NCBI GenBank assembly: GCA_022008415.1
Contig: JAIRBC010000005.1
Coordinates: forward strand, 1-64,000
DNA: 64,000 nt
Source: Cerina litoralis
Lineage (GTDB): Bacteria; Bacteroidota; Bacteroidia; Flavobacteriales; Flavobacteriaceae
Direction: 5' to 3'
The notes under the pieces are model-generated. The model did not search any database. It had not been told where the DNA came from and saw only the letters and a program-made list of their open reading frames with translations. The translations under genes and the position numbers were made by a program. Shown in pieces: positions 34,695 to 43,688 of the stretch (its first letter is position 1; the number at the start of each line of letters is the position of its first letter).

Positions 34695-35084
34695 ATGATG
34701 GATTTTGGACTACATATAGCCAACTACTTTTTTTATGCCTTCCATACGGTATTGATCCTTTTTAATCTATTTGGGTGGTTAATTCCCAAAATGAGAAGGC
34801 TCAACCTTATTTCCTTGCTGGCGACATTTGGGTCATGGGGGTTATTGGGCGTTTGGAAAGGATGGGGTTACTGTTTTTTGACCGATTGGCACTATCGGGT
34901 GCTCCGAGCCTTAGGGGAAAGAGGGATGCCATCGAGCTATGTTGCATTTATAGTGGACAAAATAACGGGATTGTCACCAGATATCCATTTGGTAGACCTG
35001 TCTACGGTGGGCTTGGCGCTATTGGCGTTACTTTGCTCAATTTGGACAAATCTGAGAAACGCCAAGCTAAAAAAAATTGGATAA
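34695..35084 (+). CDS. DUF2784 small membrane protein
   Basis: A 129-residue inner membrane protein with three or four hydrophobic segments. 'FHTVLILFNLFGWLIPKMRR' (about residues 17-36) and 'GVWKGWGYCFLTDWHYRVLR' (about 52-71) are the DUF2784 hallmarks, with the family's WxYCxLTDWH core intact. Function unknown. No regulatory box precedes it, and dps just upstream has a strong terminator, so its promoter is not identified. The start could be the first or second ATG of 'MMDFG'. Confidence 0.83.
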   Translation: MMDFGLHIANYFFYAFHTVLILFNLFGWLIPKMRRLNLISLLATFGSWGLLGVWKGWGYCFLTDWHYRVLRALGERGMPSSYVAFIVDKITGLSPDIHLVDLSTVGLALLALLCSIWTNLRNAKLKKIG

Positions 35085-35239
35085 AATAATATCTTATTAT
35101 AACTTACCCCTACTAGCGTAAAAGTCAATTCATGATCTTTGTACTTGTACACGTACGCTATACCTTGGAAATTGTCGTTTACGCTCTTCTGCATCACATA
35201 TCCTTCCGGGGTACCGAAAAACTGAAAGTTATCGTTCCC

Positions 35240-35383
35240 AAAAGGATATTTGCCCTATTAGACCGTATTCTGGGCATGTTCAGAACCGTAGTGAACGTAA
35301 CGGGAGAGCTCACGGCATGCCTGGTTTTCGACAGAATCTACGGGGCTGTTTCCGAGTCTGAAATATTTGCTTTGAAAACTTAA
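35240..35383 (+). pseudogene. C-terminal remnant of a sodium:dicarboxylate symporter
   Basis: The last 48 codons of an 83-codon frame read 'RIFALLDRILGMFRTVVNV' then 'TGELTACLVFDRIYG'. This matches the last transmembrane segment of DctA/GltP-type symporters, where 'D-R-x-R-T-x-x-N-V-x-G-D' binds sodium and substrate. About 350 upstream residues are missing, and the codons before 35240 do not resemble the family. It is a gene relic in a region with several others. Confidence 0.6.
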
Positions 35384-35409
35384 ACCGCATTGCGAGATTT
35401 CATTTGTAT

Positions 35410-35453
35410 ATGACCTACGTCATTTCAAAATAGACCTACGTGGAATACTTTTA
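35410..35453 (+). promoter_or_regulatory. MTGAY-N4-RTCAT box and -7 element, leader ORF-ftsH
   Basis: ATGAC-CTAC-GTCAT (35410-35423), 22 bases, TACTTTTA (35446-35453). A second GACCTACGT at 35433-35441 repeats part of the box between box and -7 element. Confidence 0.72.
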
Positions 35454-35510
35454 GCCTCTTTAAGCGGAGTAGATTCCCTTATAAAAAATATAAGTGTAAA
35501 CAAAAGAGTG

Positions 35511-35609
35511 ATGATAAAGAGTTATTCAAAAAACTATAACGATCTGGCCTTGCGCATGAAAATCCTGGGCGACCAAATTAAATTAATTTTCAGTATTGGA
35601 GAGAAATGA
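35511..35609 (+). CDS. 32-codon leader ORF coupled to ftsH
   Basis: ATG at 35511 to TGA at 35607-35609, product starting 'MIKSYSKNYNDLALRMKILG' and ending 'FSIGEK'. Its TGA overlaps the ftsH ATG as ATGA, so ribosomes finishing it can restart on ftsH. The peptide is basic and partly amphipathic. It lies downstream of the predicted transcription start (about 35460). I do not recognise the peptide, and it may serve only for coupling. Confidence 0.55.
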   Translation: MIKSYSKNYNDLALRMKILGDQIKLIFSIGEK

Positions 35610-37570
35610 AACAGCAAGCAAATAAAAACAGAAGGCCCGACCTTCCAAAAAACAATAGATCAAAACTGCCCTCCGGTGGGTCGGGCTTTCGTTGGTTCTA
35701 TCTGATCCTTTTATCTTTTATATTGATTTTTTCCTTATTCTCCAACCCCGGCTCTGGAACTAGTGAGATTAGCTGGGGGTTTTTACAGGACTCCCTTTTG
35801 GCTGAGGGGAAGGTTTCTAAAATTATGGTCGTCAACAAGGAGTTTGCCGAGATACACATCAAAAAGGACAACCTGGACGCACCGCAAGAGCCCCAGAGTA
35901 TCAGCGAAAGGTTATTCGGTACATCCGAAGGACCACAATACCTCATGACCATCGGCTCGGTCGATGCTTTTGAGAATAAACTGCACCGGGCGCAAGAAGA
36001 TTATCCCGCGTCTACCAAGGTTGATGTACAGTACCAGAACCGAACCAGTTGGACTGGCATACTTTCGTGGCTCCTCCCCTTCGGGATCATCATCCTTTTC
36101 TGGTTGTATATTCTGCGCAGGATGGGAGGCGGTGGAATGGGAAGGGGCAATCCGCTGTTTAATTTTGGAAAATCGACCGCAAAAATTTCGGAAACACGTA
36201 CCGAAAGTTCGACCAATTTTAAGGATATAGCGGGTTTAAAAGAAGCCAAGGCCGAGGTAATGGAAGTAGTCGATTTTCTAAAAAATCCCGAAACCTACAC
36301 CAAACTGGGAGCAAAGATCCCAAAAGGCGTAATGTTGGTAGGTCCTCCCGGAACTGGTAAAACCTTAATGGCAAAGGCCGTTGCCGGGGAGGCTCAGGTG
36401 CCCTTTTTCTCAATGTCGGGTTCGGAGTTCGTAGAAATGTTCGTGGGTGTTGGTGCCTCACGGGTACGCGACCTGTTCAAAAAAGCAAAGGAGAAGGCAC
36501 CCAGTATCATATTTATCGATGAAATCGATGCCGTGGGACGTTCCAGGGGCAAGGTCAACGCTTTTCAGGCCAACGATGAGCGCGAAAGTACGTTGAATCA
36601 ATTGTTGACCGAACTCGACGGATTCGGGCCCAAAACAGGGGTCATCGTTTTGGCGGCCACAAACCGCCCAGATGTGCTGGACAAGGCCTTGTTGCGCCCT
36701 GGCCGCTTTGATCGCCATATTTACCTGGAACTGCCGACCAAAGAAGAACGAAAGGAAATTTTTGGGGTGCACTTGCGTCCCCTGAAACTTTCAAAAAATG
36801 TGGACGTAGATTTATTGGCAAAGCTAAGTCCCGGTTTCTCGGGTGCGGACATTGCCAATATCTGTAATGAAGCAGCCTTAATTGCAGCTCGAAAGAAAAA
36901 GGCAGCGGTAGAGCAGGAAGATTTTATGGAGGCACGTGATCGTATCATAGGGGGTATGGAGCGCACGAGCAAGATTATCTCCGAAAAAGAAAAGGAAATC
37001 GTCGCCTACCACGAAGCGGGCCATGCGGTGGTTAGTTGGCACTTGAAAAATGTGGATTCCTTGGTCAAAGTTTCCATTATTCCCCGTGGAAAGTCGTTGG
37101 GATCTACTTGGTATTTACCCCAAGAGCGGCAGATAGTGACCAAATCACAATTCATGGATCAGATCTGTGCCTCCCTGGGAGGTAGGGCAGCCGAGGAAAT
37201 TATTTTTGACGAAATTTCATCCGGGGCGCTAGACGACCTTGAAAAAGTGACCAAACAGGCCTATAGCATGGTGGCCTACTACGGACTGGACGAGAAATTA
37301 GGACCCATAAGTTTCTACGATTCTACGGGTCGGAACGAACAAATGCTCGGCAAGCCTTATAGTGAGAACATGGCGCAACAAATAGACAAGCAAGTGCAAA
37401 ACTTAGTTTCTAAAGCCTATGAGCGAACAAAGAACCTATTGATCGAATACGGCGACGAACTCGAAAAATTGGCACAACTGCTATTAAAACAGGAAGTTGT
37501 AGAGAAAGAGGATCTAATCGAAATTTTAGGAGAACGGGAAGTAGAGAGGTTGGTAGAAAACAAAGTATAA
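35606..37570 (+). CDS. ftsH: ATP-dependent zinc metalloprotease FtsH
   Basis: A 654-residue membrane-anchored AAA protease that removes misfolded membrane and regulatory proteins. One N-terminal membrane helix (about residues 30-50), a periplasmic domain, a second helix (about 146-168), Walker A 'GPPGTGKT' (about 246), Walker B '[11 protein letters not shown]', the SRH '[20 protein letters not shown]' and the zinc site 'HEAGH' (about 469) are intact. Translationally coupled to the leader ORF upstream. The regulatory box at 35410 suggests this copy is stress-inducible; whether a housekeeping ftsH exists elsewhere cannot be seen here. Confidence 0.96.
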   Translation: MKQQANKNRRPDLPKNNRSKLPSGGSGFRWFYLILLSFILIFSLFSNPGSGTSEISWGFLQDSLLAEGKVSKIMVVNKEFAEIHIKKDNLDAPQEPQSISERLFGTSEGPQYLMTIGSVDAFENKLHRAQEDYPASTKVDVQYQNRTSWTGILSWLLPFGIIILFWLYILRRMGGGGMGRGNPLFNFGKSTAKISETRTESSTNFKDIAGLKEAKAEVMEVVDFLKNPETYTKLGAKIPKGVMLVGPPGTGKTLMAKAVAGEAQVPFFSMSGSEFVEMFVGVGASRVRDLFKKAKEKAPSIIFIDEIDAVGRSRGKVNAFQANDERESTLNQLLTELDGFGPKTGVIVLAATNRPDVLDKALLRPGRFDRHIYLELPTKEERKEIFGVHLRPLKLSKNVDVDLLAKLSPGFSGADIANICNEAALIAARKKKAAVEQEDFMEARDRIIGGMERTSKIISEKEKEIVAYHEAGHAVVSWHLKNVDSLVKVSIIPRGKSLGSTWYLPQERQIVTKSQFMDQICASLGGRAAEEIIFDEISSGALDDLEKVTKQAYSMVAYYGLDEKLGPISFYDSTGRNEQMLGKPYSENMAQQIDKQVQNLVSKAYERTKNLLIEYGDELEKLAQLLLKQEVVEKEDLIEILGEREVERLVENKV

Positions 37571-37862
37571 GAATCTTCATGTGGGGTACTGGCGGGGTTT
37601 CAACTAACGATCGTAATCAATGAAAAGATATACCTCCATGAACAGGTAAAGAATAGACAGTACCCTTCGAACAAGAATAACACAAATTGCCATGGTCCTT
37701 GGGTTTCCCTAATGGAAGGGGGATCAATGGCCTTGCGCAGTCGATACCATAGTCAATCATTCTTGACGCAATAAGTGAACGTTTTCCCTGGGTTAAATTC
37801 TCAACTAATTTGGTAACTTTACGAAAGTTTCGATCAACGGTACCCAATCCCAATTTATTCTA

Positions 37863-38501
37863 ATGCAAACTCCGGAACCCAATTCACATATCCAGCAAGA
37901 ACTCGTAAATAGTATCATTCACGGCTTCGGAATTATTTTTGGCATCGTGGGGATTCCCATACTGATAGCCTTTGCAATAAAAAGCAATAATACGCCTGGC
38001 GTTATCGGGGCCGCGGTCTATGGATTTTGTTTTTTACAACTATTTACCTTTTCCACGCTCTACCACGGATTTCAGCACGCCGGGGCAAAACGCGTTTTCA
38101 AGATCCTTGATCACATCGGTATTTATTTCCTGATATCCGGTACGTATACCCCTTTTTTATTGATCTATATGAACAACGCTTTCGGTACCACATTGCTGAC
38201 CATATTGTGGGGCCTAACGGCACTTGGAATTGTTTTTAAGATCTTTTTTACCGGCAAATGGAATGTTGTTTCTACACTAGCTTACATCGCTATGGGATGT
38301 ATAATGATAGTGGGGGGACGTACTTTCTTTGAAGCCATTCCTGCCGGGATAATGGCTATGATCCTTATCGGTGGGGTGCTGTATCTTTTGGGCGTAATCT
38401 TTTACCTATGGACCAAATATCCCTATAACCACGCCGTCTGGCATTTCTTTGTGCTGGCAGCAGCAGTTTGTCACTATATAGCCATTTTAATGGCAGTATA
38501 A
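37863..38501 (+). CDS. Hemolysin III/YqfA-family membrane protein
   Basis: A 212-residue seven-helix membrane protein of the PAQR/hemolysin III family. Zinc-site residues are seen in 'TFSTLYHGFQHAG' (about residues 60-72), 'DHIGIYFLISGTYTPFLL' and the C-terminal 'HAVWHFFVLAAAVCHYIAI'. PAQR proteins have ceramidase-like or lipid-homeostasis roles; hemolysis itself is doubtful. No regulatory box of the shared type is found upstream. The 290 bases between it and ftsH hold a partial TACTGGCGGGG repeat (37587-37597) and nothing else I recognise. Confidence 0.9.
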   Translation: MQTPEPNSHIQQELVNSIIHGFGIIFGIVGIPILIAFAIKSNNTPGVIGAAVYGFCFLQLFTFSTLYHGFQHAGAKRVFKILDHIGIYFLISGTYTPFLLIYMNNAFGTTLLTILWGLTALGIVFKIFFTGKWNVVSTLAYIAMGCIMIVGGRTFFEAIPAGIMAMILIGGVLYLLGVIFYLWTKYPYNHAVWHFFVLAAAVCHYIAILMAV

Positions 38502-38843
38502 ATAATGGAATTAGACCGGCATCGACATACAGAAAAAGAAGCCAGACCCTAGAAAATGTATTCGGTTTTTGCTCAGAATAGATTTTATAATTAATGGTTT
38601 GGCCATGGTCCCGTTAAAATGTGCCCAGGCATTTGGAGAAATTCCTATTAAAATATTCCGAATGTTTTTATTTTTAATAGCCAACCGCCAAACAATGCGA
38701 TTTCGCATATTTTAAACATATAACCTTCCCATGGTGTGATAGGCACCACTTTATGGAGAGGTCATTTTTGGCCAGATTATGAGCGTTACCGCCAGGGCCA
38801 CAAAGAAACGTCCGAATAACTAATTTTATTTAACGAAATTTAA
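38502..38843. other. Gap with no recognised content
   Basis: No gene, hairpin with T-run, or box of the shared promoter type found in these 342 bases. The 65-codon minus-strand frame has no recognisable features. Confidence 0.5.
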
Positions 38844-39746
38844 ATGTGTAATCGTTTGTGTTTTGTCCTGTTTTTTTGCATCTCCCTTTCCCTCCTTTCC
38901 TGCGTCGGACAATCTGCGGAAACCGATTTTCCGTATGATTTGGAACGACCCGCAACATATCAAAAACTCCCCAAGGTCCTAGAGGAAATTTCTGGTTTGG
39001 CCTATGCCGGTAAAAATAGGGTCTACTGCGTACAAGACGAAAAAGGGATGGTATTCCTATACGATTTGGATAAAGAAAAAATTATTGAAGAAATACCTTT
39101 TGGCGATCCAGGCGATTTTGAAGGTATTGCCAAGGGGGAGGATTGGATCTATGTGCTGCGGAGCGATGGAAAACTCTATAGCTTTCGGCTACCTAAAACC
39201 GGAGGTAAATTAGGAATAATAAACGAAACCTACCTGAATCTGGGCCCTCAATGCAACGCGGAGGGATTGGGGTATGATGCGCGTAATCTGCGACTTATAA
39301 TCGCTTGTAAGGGACTATCCAAAAGTAAAAAGGCCGAAAAAAGATTCTATGAGGTTGCAATACGACCGGACAAAATGAAGGCAAACCTCATTTTTTCCCT
39401 GAGCGCAGCAGCTATACAAGATCCGATCAACTGGTTGGACCGGGAACATTACGAGCAGTCCGTAACCAACCTCAAAAAAGTGAAGACCTTCAATCCATCG
39501 GGAATTGCCAGGCATCCCATCACAGAAGATCTGTACGTACTTTCGTCGGCCGGAAAATTGTTGGCCGTCCTTTCCGAAAATGGAAAATTGAAACGAATAA
39601 TCCCCCTAAATCCTGACCGATTCAGGCAACCGGAAGGTATTGCCTTTGACAGGAACGGAAATCTATTTATCTCTAACGAGGGCCGAGGCGGTCGCGCGGT
39701 TATCTTTTTATTTACCTATACCCGTATAAAACGAACAAAGTTGTAA
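38844..39746 (+). CDS. SdiA-regulated-domain beta-propeller lipoprotein
   Basis: A 300-residue exported lipoprotein ('FCISLSLLSC', Cys about 20) with a propeller-like repeat structure. 'LEEISGLAYAGKNRVYCVQD' (about residues 45-64), 'GDPGDFEGIAKGEDWIYVL', 'NAEGLGYDARNLRLIIACKG', 'NPSGIARHPITEDLYVLSS' and 'RQPEGIAFDRNGNLFISNEG' are successive blades of the SdiA-regulated/YncE-like domain. Ligand and function unknown; such proteins may bind carbohydrates or act as phosphodiesterase-like lactonases. The next gene follows after 46 bases. Confidence 0.82.
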   Translation: MCNRLCFVLFFCISLSLLSCVGQSAETDFPYDLERPATYQKLPKVLEEISGLAYAGKNRVYCVQDEKGMVFLYDLDKEKIIEEIPFGDPGDFEGIAKGEDWIYVLRSDGKLYSFRLPKTGGKLGIINETYLNLGPQCNAEGLGYDARNLRLIIACKGLSKSKKAEKRFYEVAIRPDKMKANLIFSLSAAAIQDPINWLDREHYEQSVTNLKKVKTFNPSGIARHPITEDLYVLSSAGKLLAVLSENGKLKRIIPLNPDRFRQPEGIAFDRNGNLFISNEGRGGRAVIFLFTYTRIKRTKL

Positions 39747-39792
39747 TTTTATACGGATAAAAACGACCAATAATTTCCTGAAATAACGAACA

Positions 39793-42159
39793 ATGTCATT
39801 GGAAGCCGAATCTCCCGTCATATTTCAGATAAGTTTCAACAAATTGTTGGAACGGTATGATGTAATGGCTGTGGGGGATGATAAATATCTGGCAGATAAG
39901 GCCAAGCGTATTCTTGATGCCCAAGCTCCTTTTCCCGATTTGCGGAAAGGATTTACGGATATTTCATTGTTGTCTAAATACGGGGAGGCCATTGATATCA
40001 TTCTTCAAGATACCTTTCCCGAGGTATTGACCTACAACGAAATCAAGGCCGCATCGCTTCCCTACGCAAATGTACTCTTTAATTCTTCTAGAAGGTTTCG
40101 TGAGATACTGGCAAGCGCAGGGCAGGATTTTGAACCCAAAATTAGCGACCTTACGGACGATATCAGCTATATCATGTCGTGTACCGTGATTCTAAATTTT
40201 TATTACGGGTATAAACTGAATTTCAACCGACCTTTTTTCTATGACATTCCCGATGCCAACGGTATCATGAGACGCTATCGGATTCTTTACAATGTCGATT
40301 TTATGGAGTTTATCGCCACCGACAAAGCTAAAAAGCTGTCCCGGGCCGATGTTGATGGATTGTTGTACAACTATGACGATCAAGATCTTTGGAAAGCCAA
40401 AATCCCGCCGAACAGCTTTATAGCCAAGGGTTTTGTCATAGCCAATATGATCGATGTTACCGTGGAGCAAGCGATTTCTGAAATCAAATCGGACTTGATT
40501 GCGAGCGATAAGTGGGGCAACGACCGGTTTATGGCAGATTTTAATGGGGTTTTTCGATCCCTTCTGGGCGTTCCCGATGTCCGTATTGGCTACACCTCGT
40601 TCAACGCTTTGGACAAGCAATTTGAAAGGGTGCATGGTAACGGGATCGATAGCTTTATGTTGTGGGACGGGAATTGCGTAAATTGCTCGGAAACGCTCTG
40701 CAAGGTTTCCTACGACAAACTGTTGCAGGAAAACACATACTTTGCAATTGCCGATATGGATAAATATATTGAAGCTTGCGGAGAAACCCCCCTATCCGAA
40801 AATCTAAAGCGACAGGGTATACAAAGTGCAATCTTGGCACCCATCATCAACAATGGAAAAGTTTTGGGGATTTTGGAGCTGGTTTCGGCCCAGATCGACC
40901 AGCTCAATTATGTGAACGCCCAAAAATTGGATGATTTATTGCCGTACATTGCAGTGGCGGTGCAACGTTCCATCACGGGAGAAGAGAATAGGATCGCTGC
41001 AATAATCCAACATGAATGTACTTCGGTGCATCCCGCGGTGTACTGGAAATTTCGGGAAGAGGCCAAACGTTTTATAGAGGACAGCAAGGAAAGCGGGCAG
41101 CCCTCCTTTGGTGAAATTGTATTTAACGGAATATATCCGCTTTACGGACAAACAGATATTAAAAACTCGTCCCAAGCACGGAATGCCGCTACCCTGGAGG
41201 ATCTATTGGCGCAATTATCCGAAATTAAGAACATACTTCGGTTGATTTGGGAAAAGAACGAGCTTCCCATTTATGAAGCGCTGATGTTTCGGGTTAACGA
41301 AAATATCGAGGATATCACTTCATCCCTTCATACCAATAGCGAACAAGCCATTTTCGATTTCATCAAGGAGGATATCGAGCCCGTTTTTGCCCATATACAG
41401 AACTCCGATAACGGCCTCGGCAAATTGATTTCAGCCTATAGATCCAAAATAAATCCCGATACCGAATCCTACTATAACCACCGCCACAATTATGAGGAAA
41501 GTGTAACCCGCATCAACAAAAAGTTGGCTTCGATACTCGATAGTAGACAGGGAGATGCCCAAGCGATGTACCCCCATTATTTTGAACGCTATAAGACCGA
41601 TGGGGTGGAACATAACCTCTTTATTGGAGGCGAGATCGTTCCCGATAGCAAATTTGACGTTGTTTACCGCAACAATCTTAGGATCTGGCAATTGCAGGTG
41701 GTCTGTGAAATGGAAAATGCGCACTACGGACTTAAACCCAAGCTGAAATTACCCCTGGATGTCGCTTCCCTTATCTTGGTCTACAACACCTCGATTTCTA
41801 TCCGTTTCCGTATGGATGAAAAAAGATTTGATGTGGACGGGACGTATAACGCCCGTTACGAAGTACTTAAAAAACGTATCGACAAATCCTTCATCAAAGG
41901 AACTTCTGAAAGACTCACCAAGCCGGGTATGCTAGCTATAGTATATTCCCAAAAGAAGGACGAATTGGAGTATTTAAGATATATCAAATTCTTAAAATCC
42001 AAAGGATATTTTGGCGATAAAATCGAAGTAGTAGCGCTAGAAGGTCTTCAGGGAGTTTCGGGGCTTAAGGCCATAAGGGTAGAAATCCTGTACAAAAAGG
42101 ATAGGGAAGATAAAAAAAACTATACATACGGGGATCTGATGGAGGAATTGAAGGGATAA
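39793..42159 (+). CDS. Large GAF-domain sensor-like protein
   Basis: A 788-residue soluble protein found in Bacteroidota. The middle (about residues 250-395) has a GAF fold ending 'AILAPIINNGKVLGILELVS'. Inside it, 'WDGNCVNCSETLCKVS' (about 290-305) is a Cys cluster (C-x2-C-x4-C) that could bind a metal or Fe-S cluster; this is inference. No kinase, cyclase, HTH or receiver motif is seen in the flanking regions, so an enzymatic output is not evident. The C-terminal part (about 580-788) is alpha-beta, without known motifs. It neighbours the HD-Pycsar-like effector, convergent, 150 bases apart. Confidence 0.7.
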   Translation: MSLEAESPVIFQISFNKLLERYDVMAVGDDKYLADKAKRILDAQAPFPDLRKGFTDISLLSKYGEAIDIILQDTFPEVLTYNEIKAASLPYANVLFNSSRRFREILASAGQDFEPKISDLTDDISYIMSCTVILNFYYGYKLNFNRPFFYDIPDANGIMRRYRILYNVDFMEFIATDKAKKLSRADVDGLLYNYDDQDLWKAKIPPNSFIAKGFVIANMIDVTVEQAISEIKSDLIASDKWGNDRFMADFNGVFRSLLGVPDVRIGYTSFNALDKQFERVHGNGIDSFMLWDGNCVNCSETLCKVSYDKLLQENTYFAIADMDKYIEACGETPLSENLKRQGIQSAILAPIINNGKVLGILELVSAQIDQLNYVNAQKLDDLLPYIAVAVQRSITGEENRIAAIIQHECTSVHPAVYWKFREEAKRFIEDSKESGQPSFGEIVFNGIYPLYGQTDIKNSSQARNAATLEDLLAQLSEIKNILRLIWEKNELPIYEALMFRVNENIEDITSSLHTNSEQAIFDFIKEDIEPVFAHIQNSDNGLGKLISAYRSKINPDTESYYNHRHNYEESVTRINKKLASILDSRQGDAQAMYPHYFERYKTDGVEHNLFIGGEIVPDSKFDVVYRNNLRIWQLQVVCEMENAHYGLKPKLKLPLDVASLILVYNTSISIRFRMDEKRFDVDGTYNARYEVLKKRIDKSFIKGTSERLTKPGMLAIVYSQKKDELEYLRYIKFLKSKGYFGDKIEVVALEGLQGVSGLKAIRVEILYKKDREDKKNYTYGDLMEELKG

Positions 42160-42309
42160 GGGTTAGACAGTAGGCAGTTCTTACTGACCAGCTTCGAGGA
42201 AGGCATAATCCTTTCAAGCCTGAATACATACGAATCAAACATTGACGTTTATGGAAATTCAAAATAACAGAAACGTGCAACCCGAGGCCTCGCAAACCAA
42301 ATCTTTTCC

Positions 42310-43488
42310 TTACCTCACAAAATACTTAAAGGCGATCGTAAACGCGATTACTGAAATTACCATCCCAATGATAAAGATGGTATACGTCCATCTCAATATT
42401 TTATATTTTCGATCCAGCACTTTGCCCAAAAAATAAAGATCCTTGGTAAGGGAAGCATAGACGTACTCCTTGTCCTTTAACAATTCCTTCATGGCCCACT
42501 GGTATTCCTCCAATCCCATTTTGTGGAAATTTCCAAAAAAAAGCAGGTTCACTTTTTTGTTGTCCACAGCCTCCTTGGTAAACTTGCCTTGGGTTATGTT
42601 GGGCCTGGTCGCCAACACGGAAAGGGCCATGGAGATGATGGCAAAGAATACAAAAATGGCCGTGGGGTAAATGAGATACTCGTTAGAGGGGTTGTCCAGT
42701 TTAGGAATGAGATTAGACAGGGCCAATGAAATTATAATTGCGTTTACGGATAGTAAAATATTGGCCTTGGTATCCGCAATGGCACTTAATCTAAGGTGGT
42801 TGCTGGTGGTAATACGGAACATGGTCTGGACACTTCGTTCCGGGCTTTCGTCCTTGTATTTAACTTTTAGGGCCTCTTTTTTGGCCATTTGTTTTTCGGC
42901 ATCCCTGACCTTCAGCATCCGCCTAAGGTTTCTGTCCTTACCGGGCTGCCAGTTTTCTTTGGCATAATCCGTATAAAAACGATGCTCTGTTTGTAATAGT
43001 TTGATGTTCCCCTCCCGCCATTCCTTTGGGGTATAGGTTGCCAAGCCCAGCAAGGAGCATTCCTCCCTAAGGTTCTCTGAAGTTTCCAAAAATGATTTTT
43101 TGCCCAAATGGGAGGCATCCGCATCCCTGATGATTTCCTCCAGAAAATTTTGGGGATTGTGGTTGCGTTTGGTGGCCATAATGCAAAGGCAGACCTGCTG
43201 TGCCAAAAGAAGGTCATAATCTTGTTCCTCAAGGAATTTCTCAGCTAGGGAACAACTATTTTCTTCGTGGTTTTCGGATCCTTGGATATATCCCGTGTCG
43301 TGCAACCAAGCCGCAAGGAGCAGTACTTCTTTGTCATTTCCTTCCAACTTATAGAACTCCACAAGTTCCCCAACGCTCTCTACAACCCTTTTTGTATGCG
43401 TTAAATTGTGGTACAGATACTTTTGATCCAGTTTATGGGTCAATAGATCCGTGGAAAAACGCTCCGCTTTATCAATAATGTCAGACAT
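42310..43488 (-). CDS. HD-domain protein fused to Pycsar-type membrane effector
   Basis: A 392-residue protein of two parts. Residues 1-200 are an HD phosphohydrolase domain: 'YHNLTHTKRVVESVGELVEF' (His ligands), 'AAWLHDTGYIQG' (the HD) and 'RDADASHLG' (Asp). Residues 215-392 are the PycTM/DUF5706-type effector with the conserved 'TTSNHLRLSAIADTKANILL' and three hydrophobic helices (about 240-260, 270-295, 360-385). In Pycsar antiphage systems such membrane effectors respond to cCMP or cUMP. No pyrimidylate cyclase gene is seen nearby. The HD domain may hydrolyse a cyclic nucleotide or nucleotide phosphate. A homologous C-terminus appears at 63827-64000. Confidence 0.82.
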   Translation of the reverse strand: MSDIIDKAERFSTDLLTHKLDQKYLYHNLTHTKRVVESVGELVEFYKLEGNDKEVLLLAAWLHDTGYIQGSENHEENSCSLAEKFLEEQDYDLLLAQQVCLCIMATKRNHNPQNFLEEIIRDADASHLGKKSFLETSENLREECSLLGLATYTPKEWREGNIKLLQTEHRFYTDYAKENWQPGKDRNLRRMLKVRDAEKQMAKKEALKVKYKDESPERSVQTMFRITTSNHLRLSAIADTKANILLSVNAIIISLALSNLIPKLDNPSNEYLIYPTAIFVFFAIISMALSVLATRPNITQGKFTKEAVDNKKVNLLFFGNFHKMGLEEYQWAMKELLKDKEYVYASLTKDLYFLGKVLDRKYKILRWTYTIFIIGMVISVIAFTIAFKYFVR

Positions 43489-43688
43489 ATTACAATGTTG
43501 TTGAAAAGAGTAAACAAATTACAAAATTAAGAGCCCGTTTTAAAATATGTGATTGAGTTTTATTTAGGCTGTTATTGAGGCAGTATGAGACGAAATTTTT
43601 AAGCATAGCCGGACTACGGTTTAAAATTTTAACGAAATAATGCGCAAAAAAGACATATAAAAACAATTGACATATTTTTAAACAGTCT

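Noticed and set aside
37607..37620. ACGATCGTAATCAA near hemolysin III as a regulatory box
   Set aside because: One half-site is wrong and no -7 element lies at the required distance on either strand.
37617..37853. 78-codon minus-strand frame upstream of hemolysin III
   Set aside because: No recognisable protein features; the region looks like ordinary intergenic sequence.
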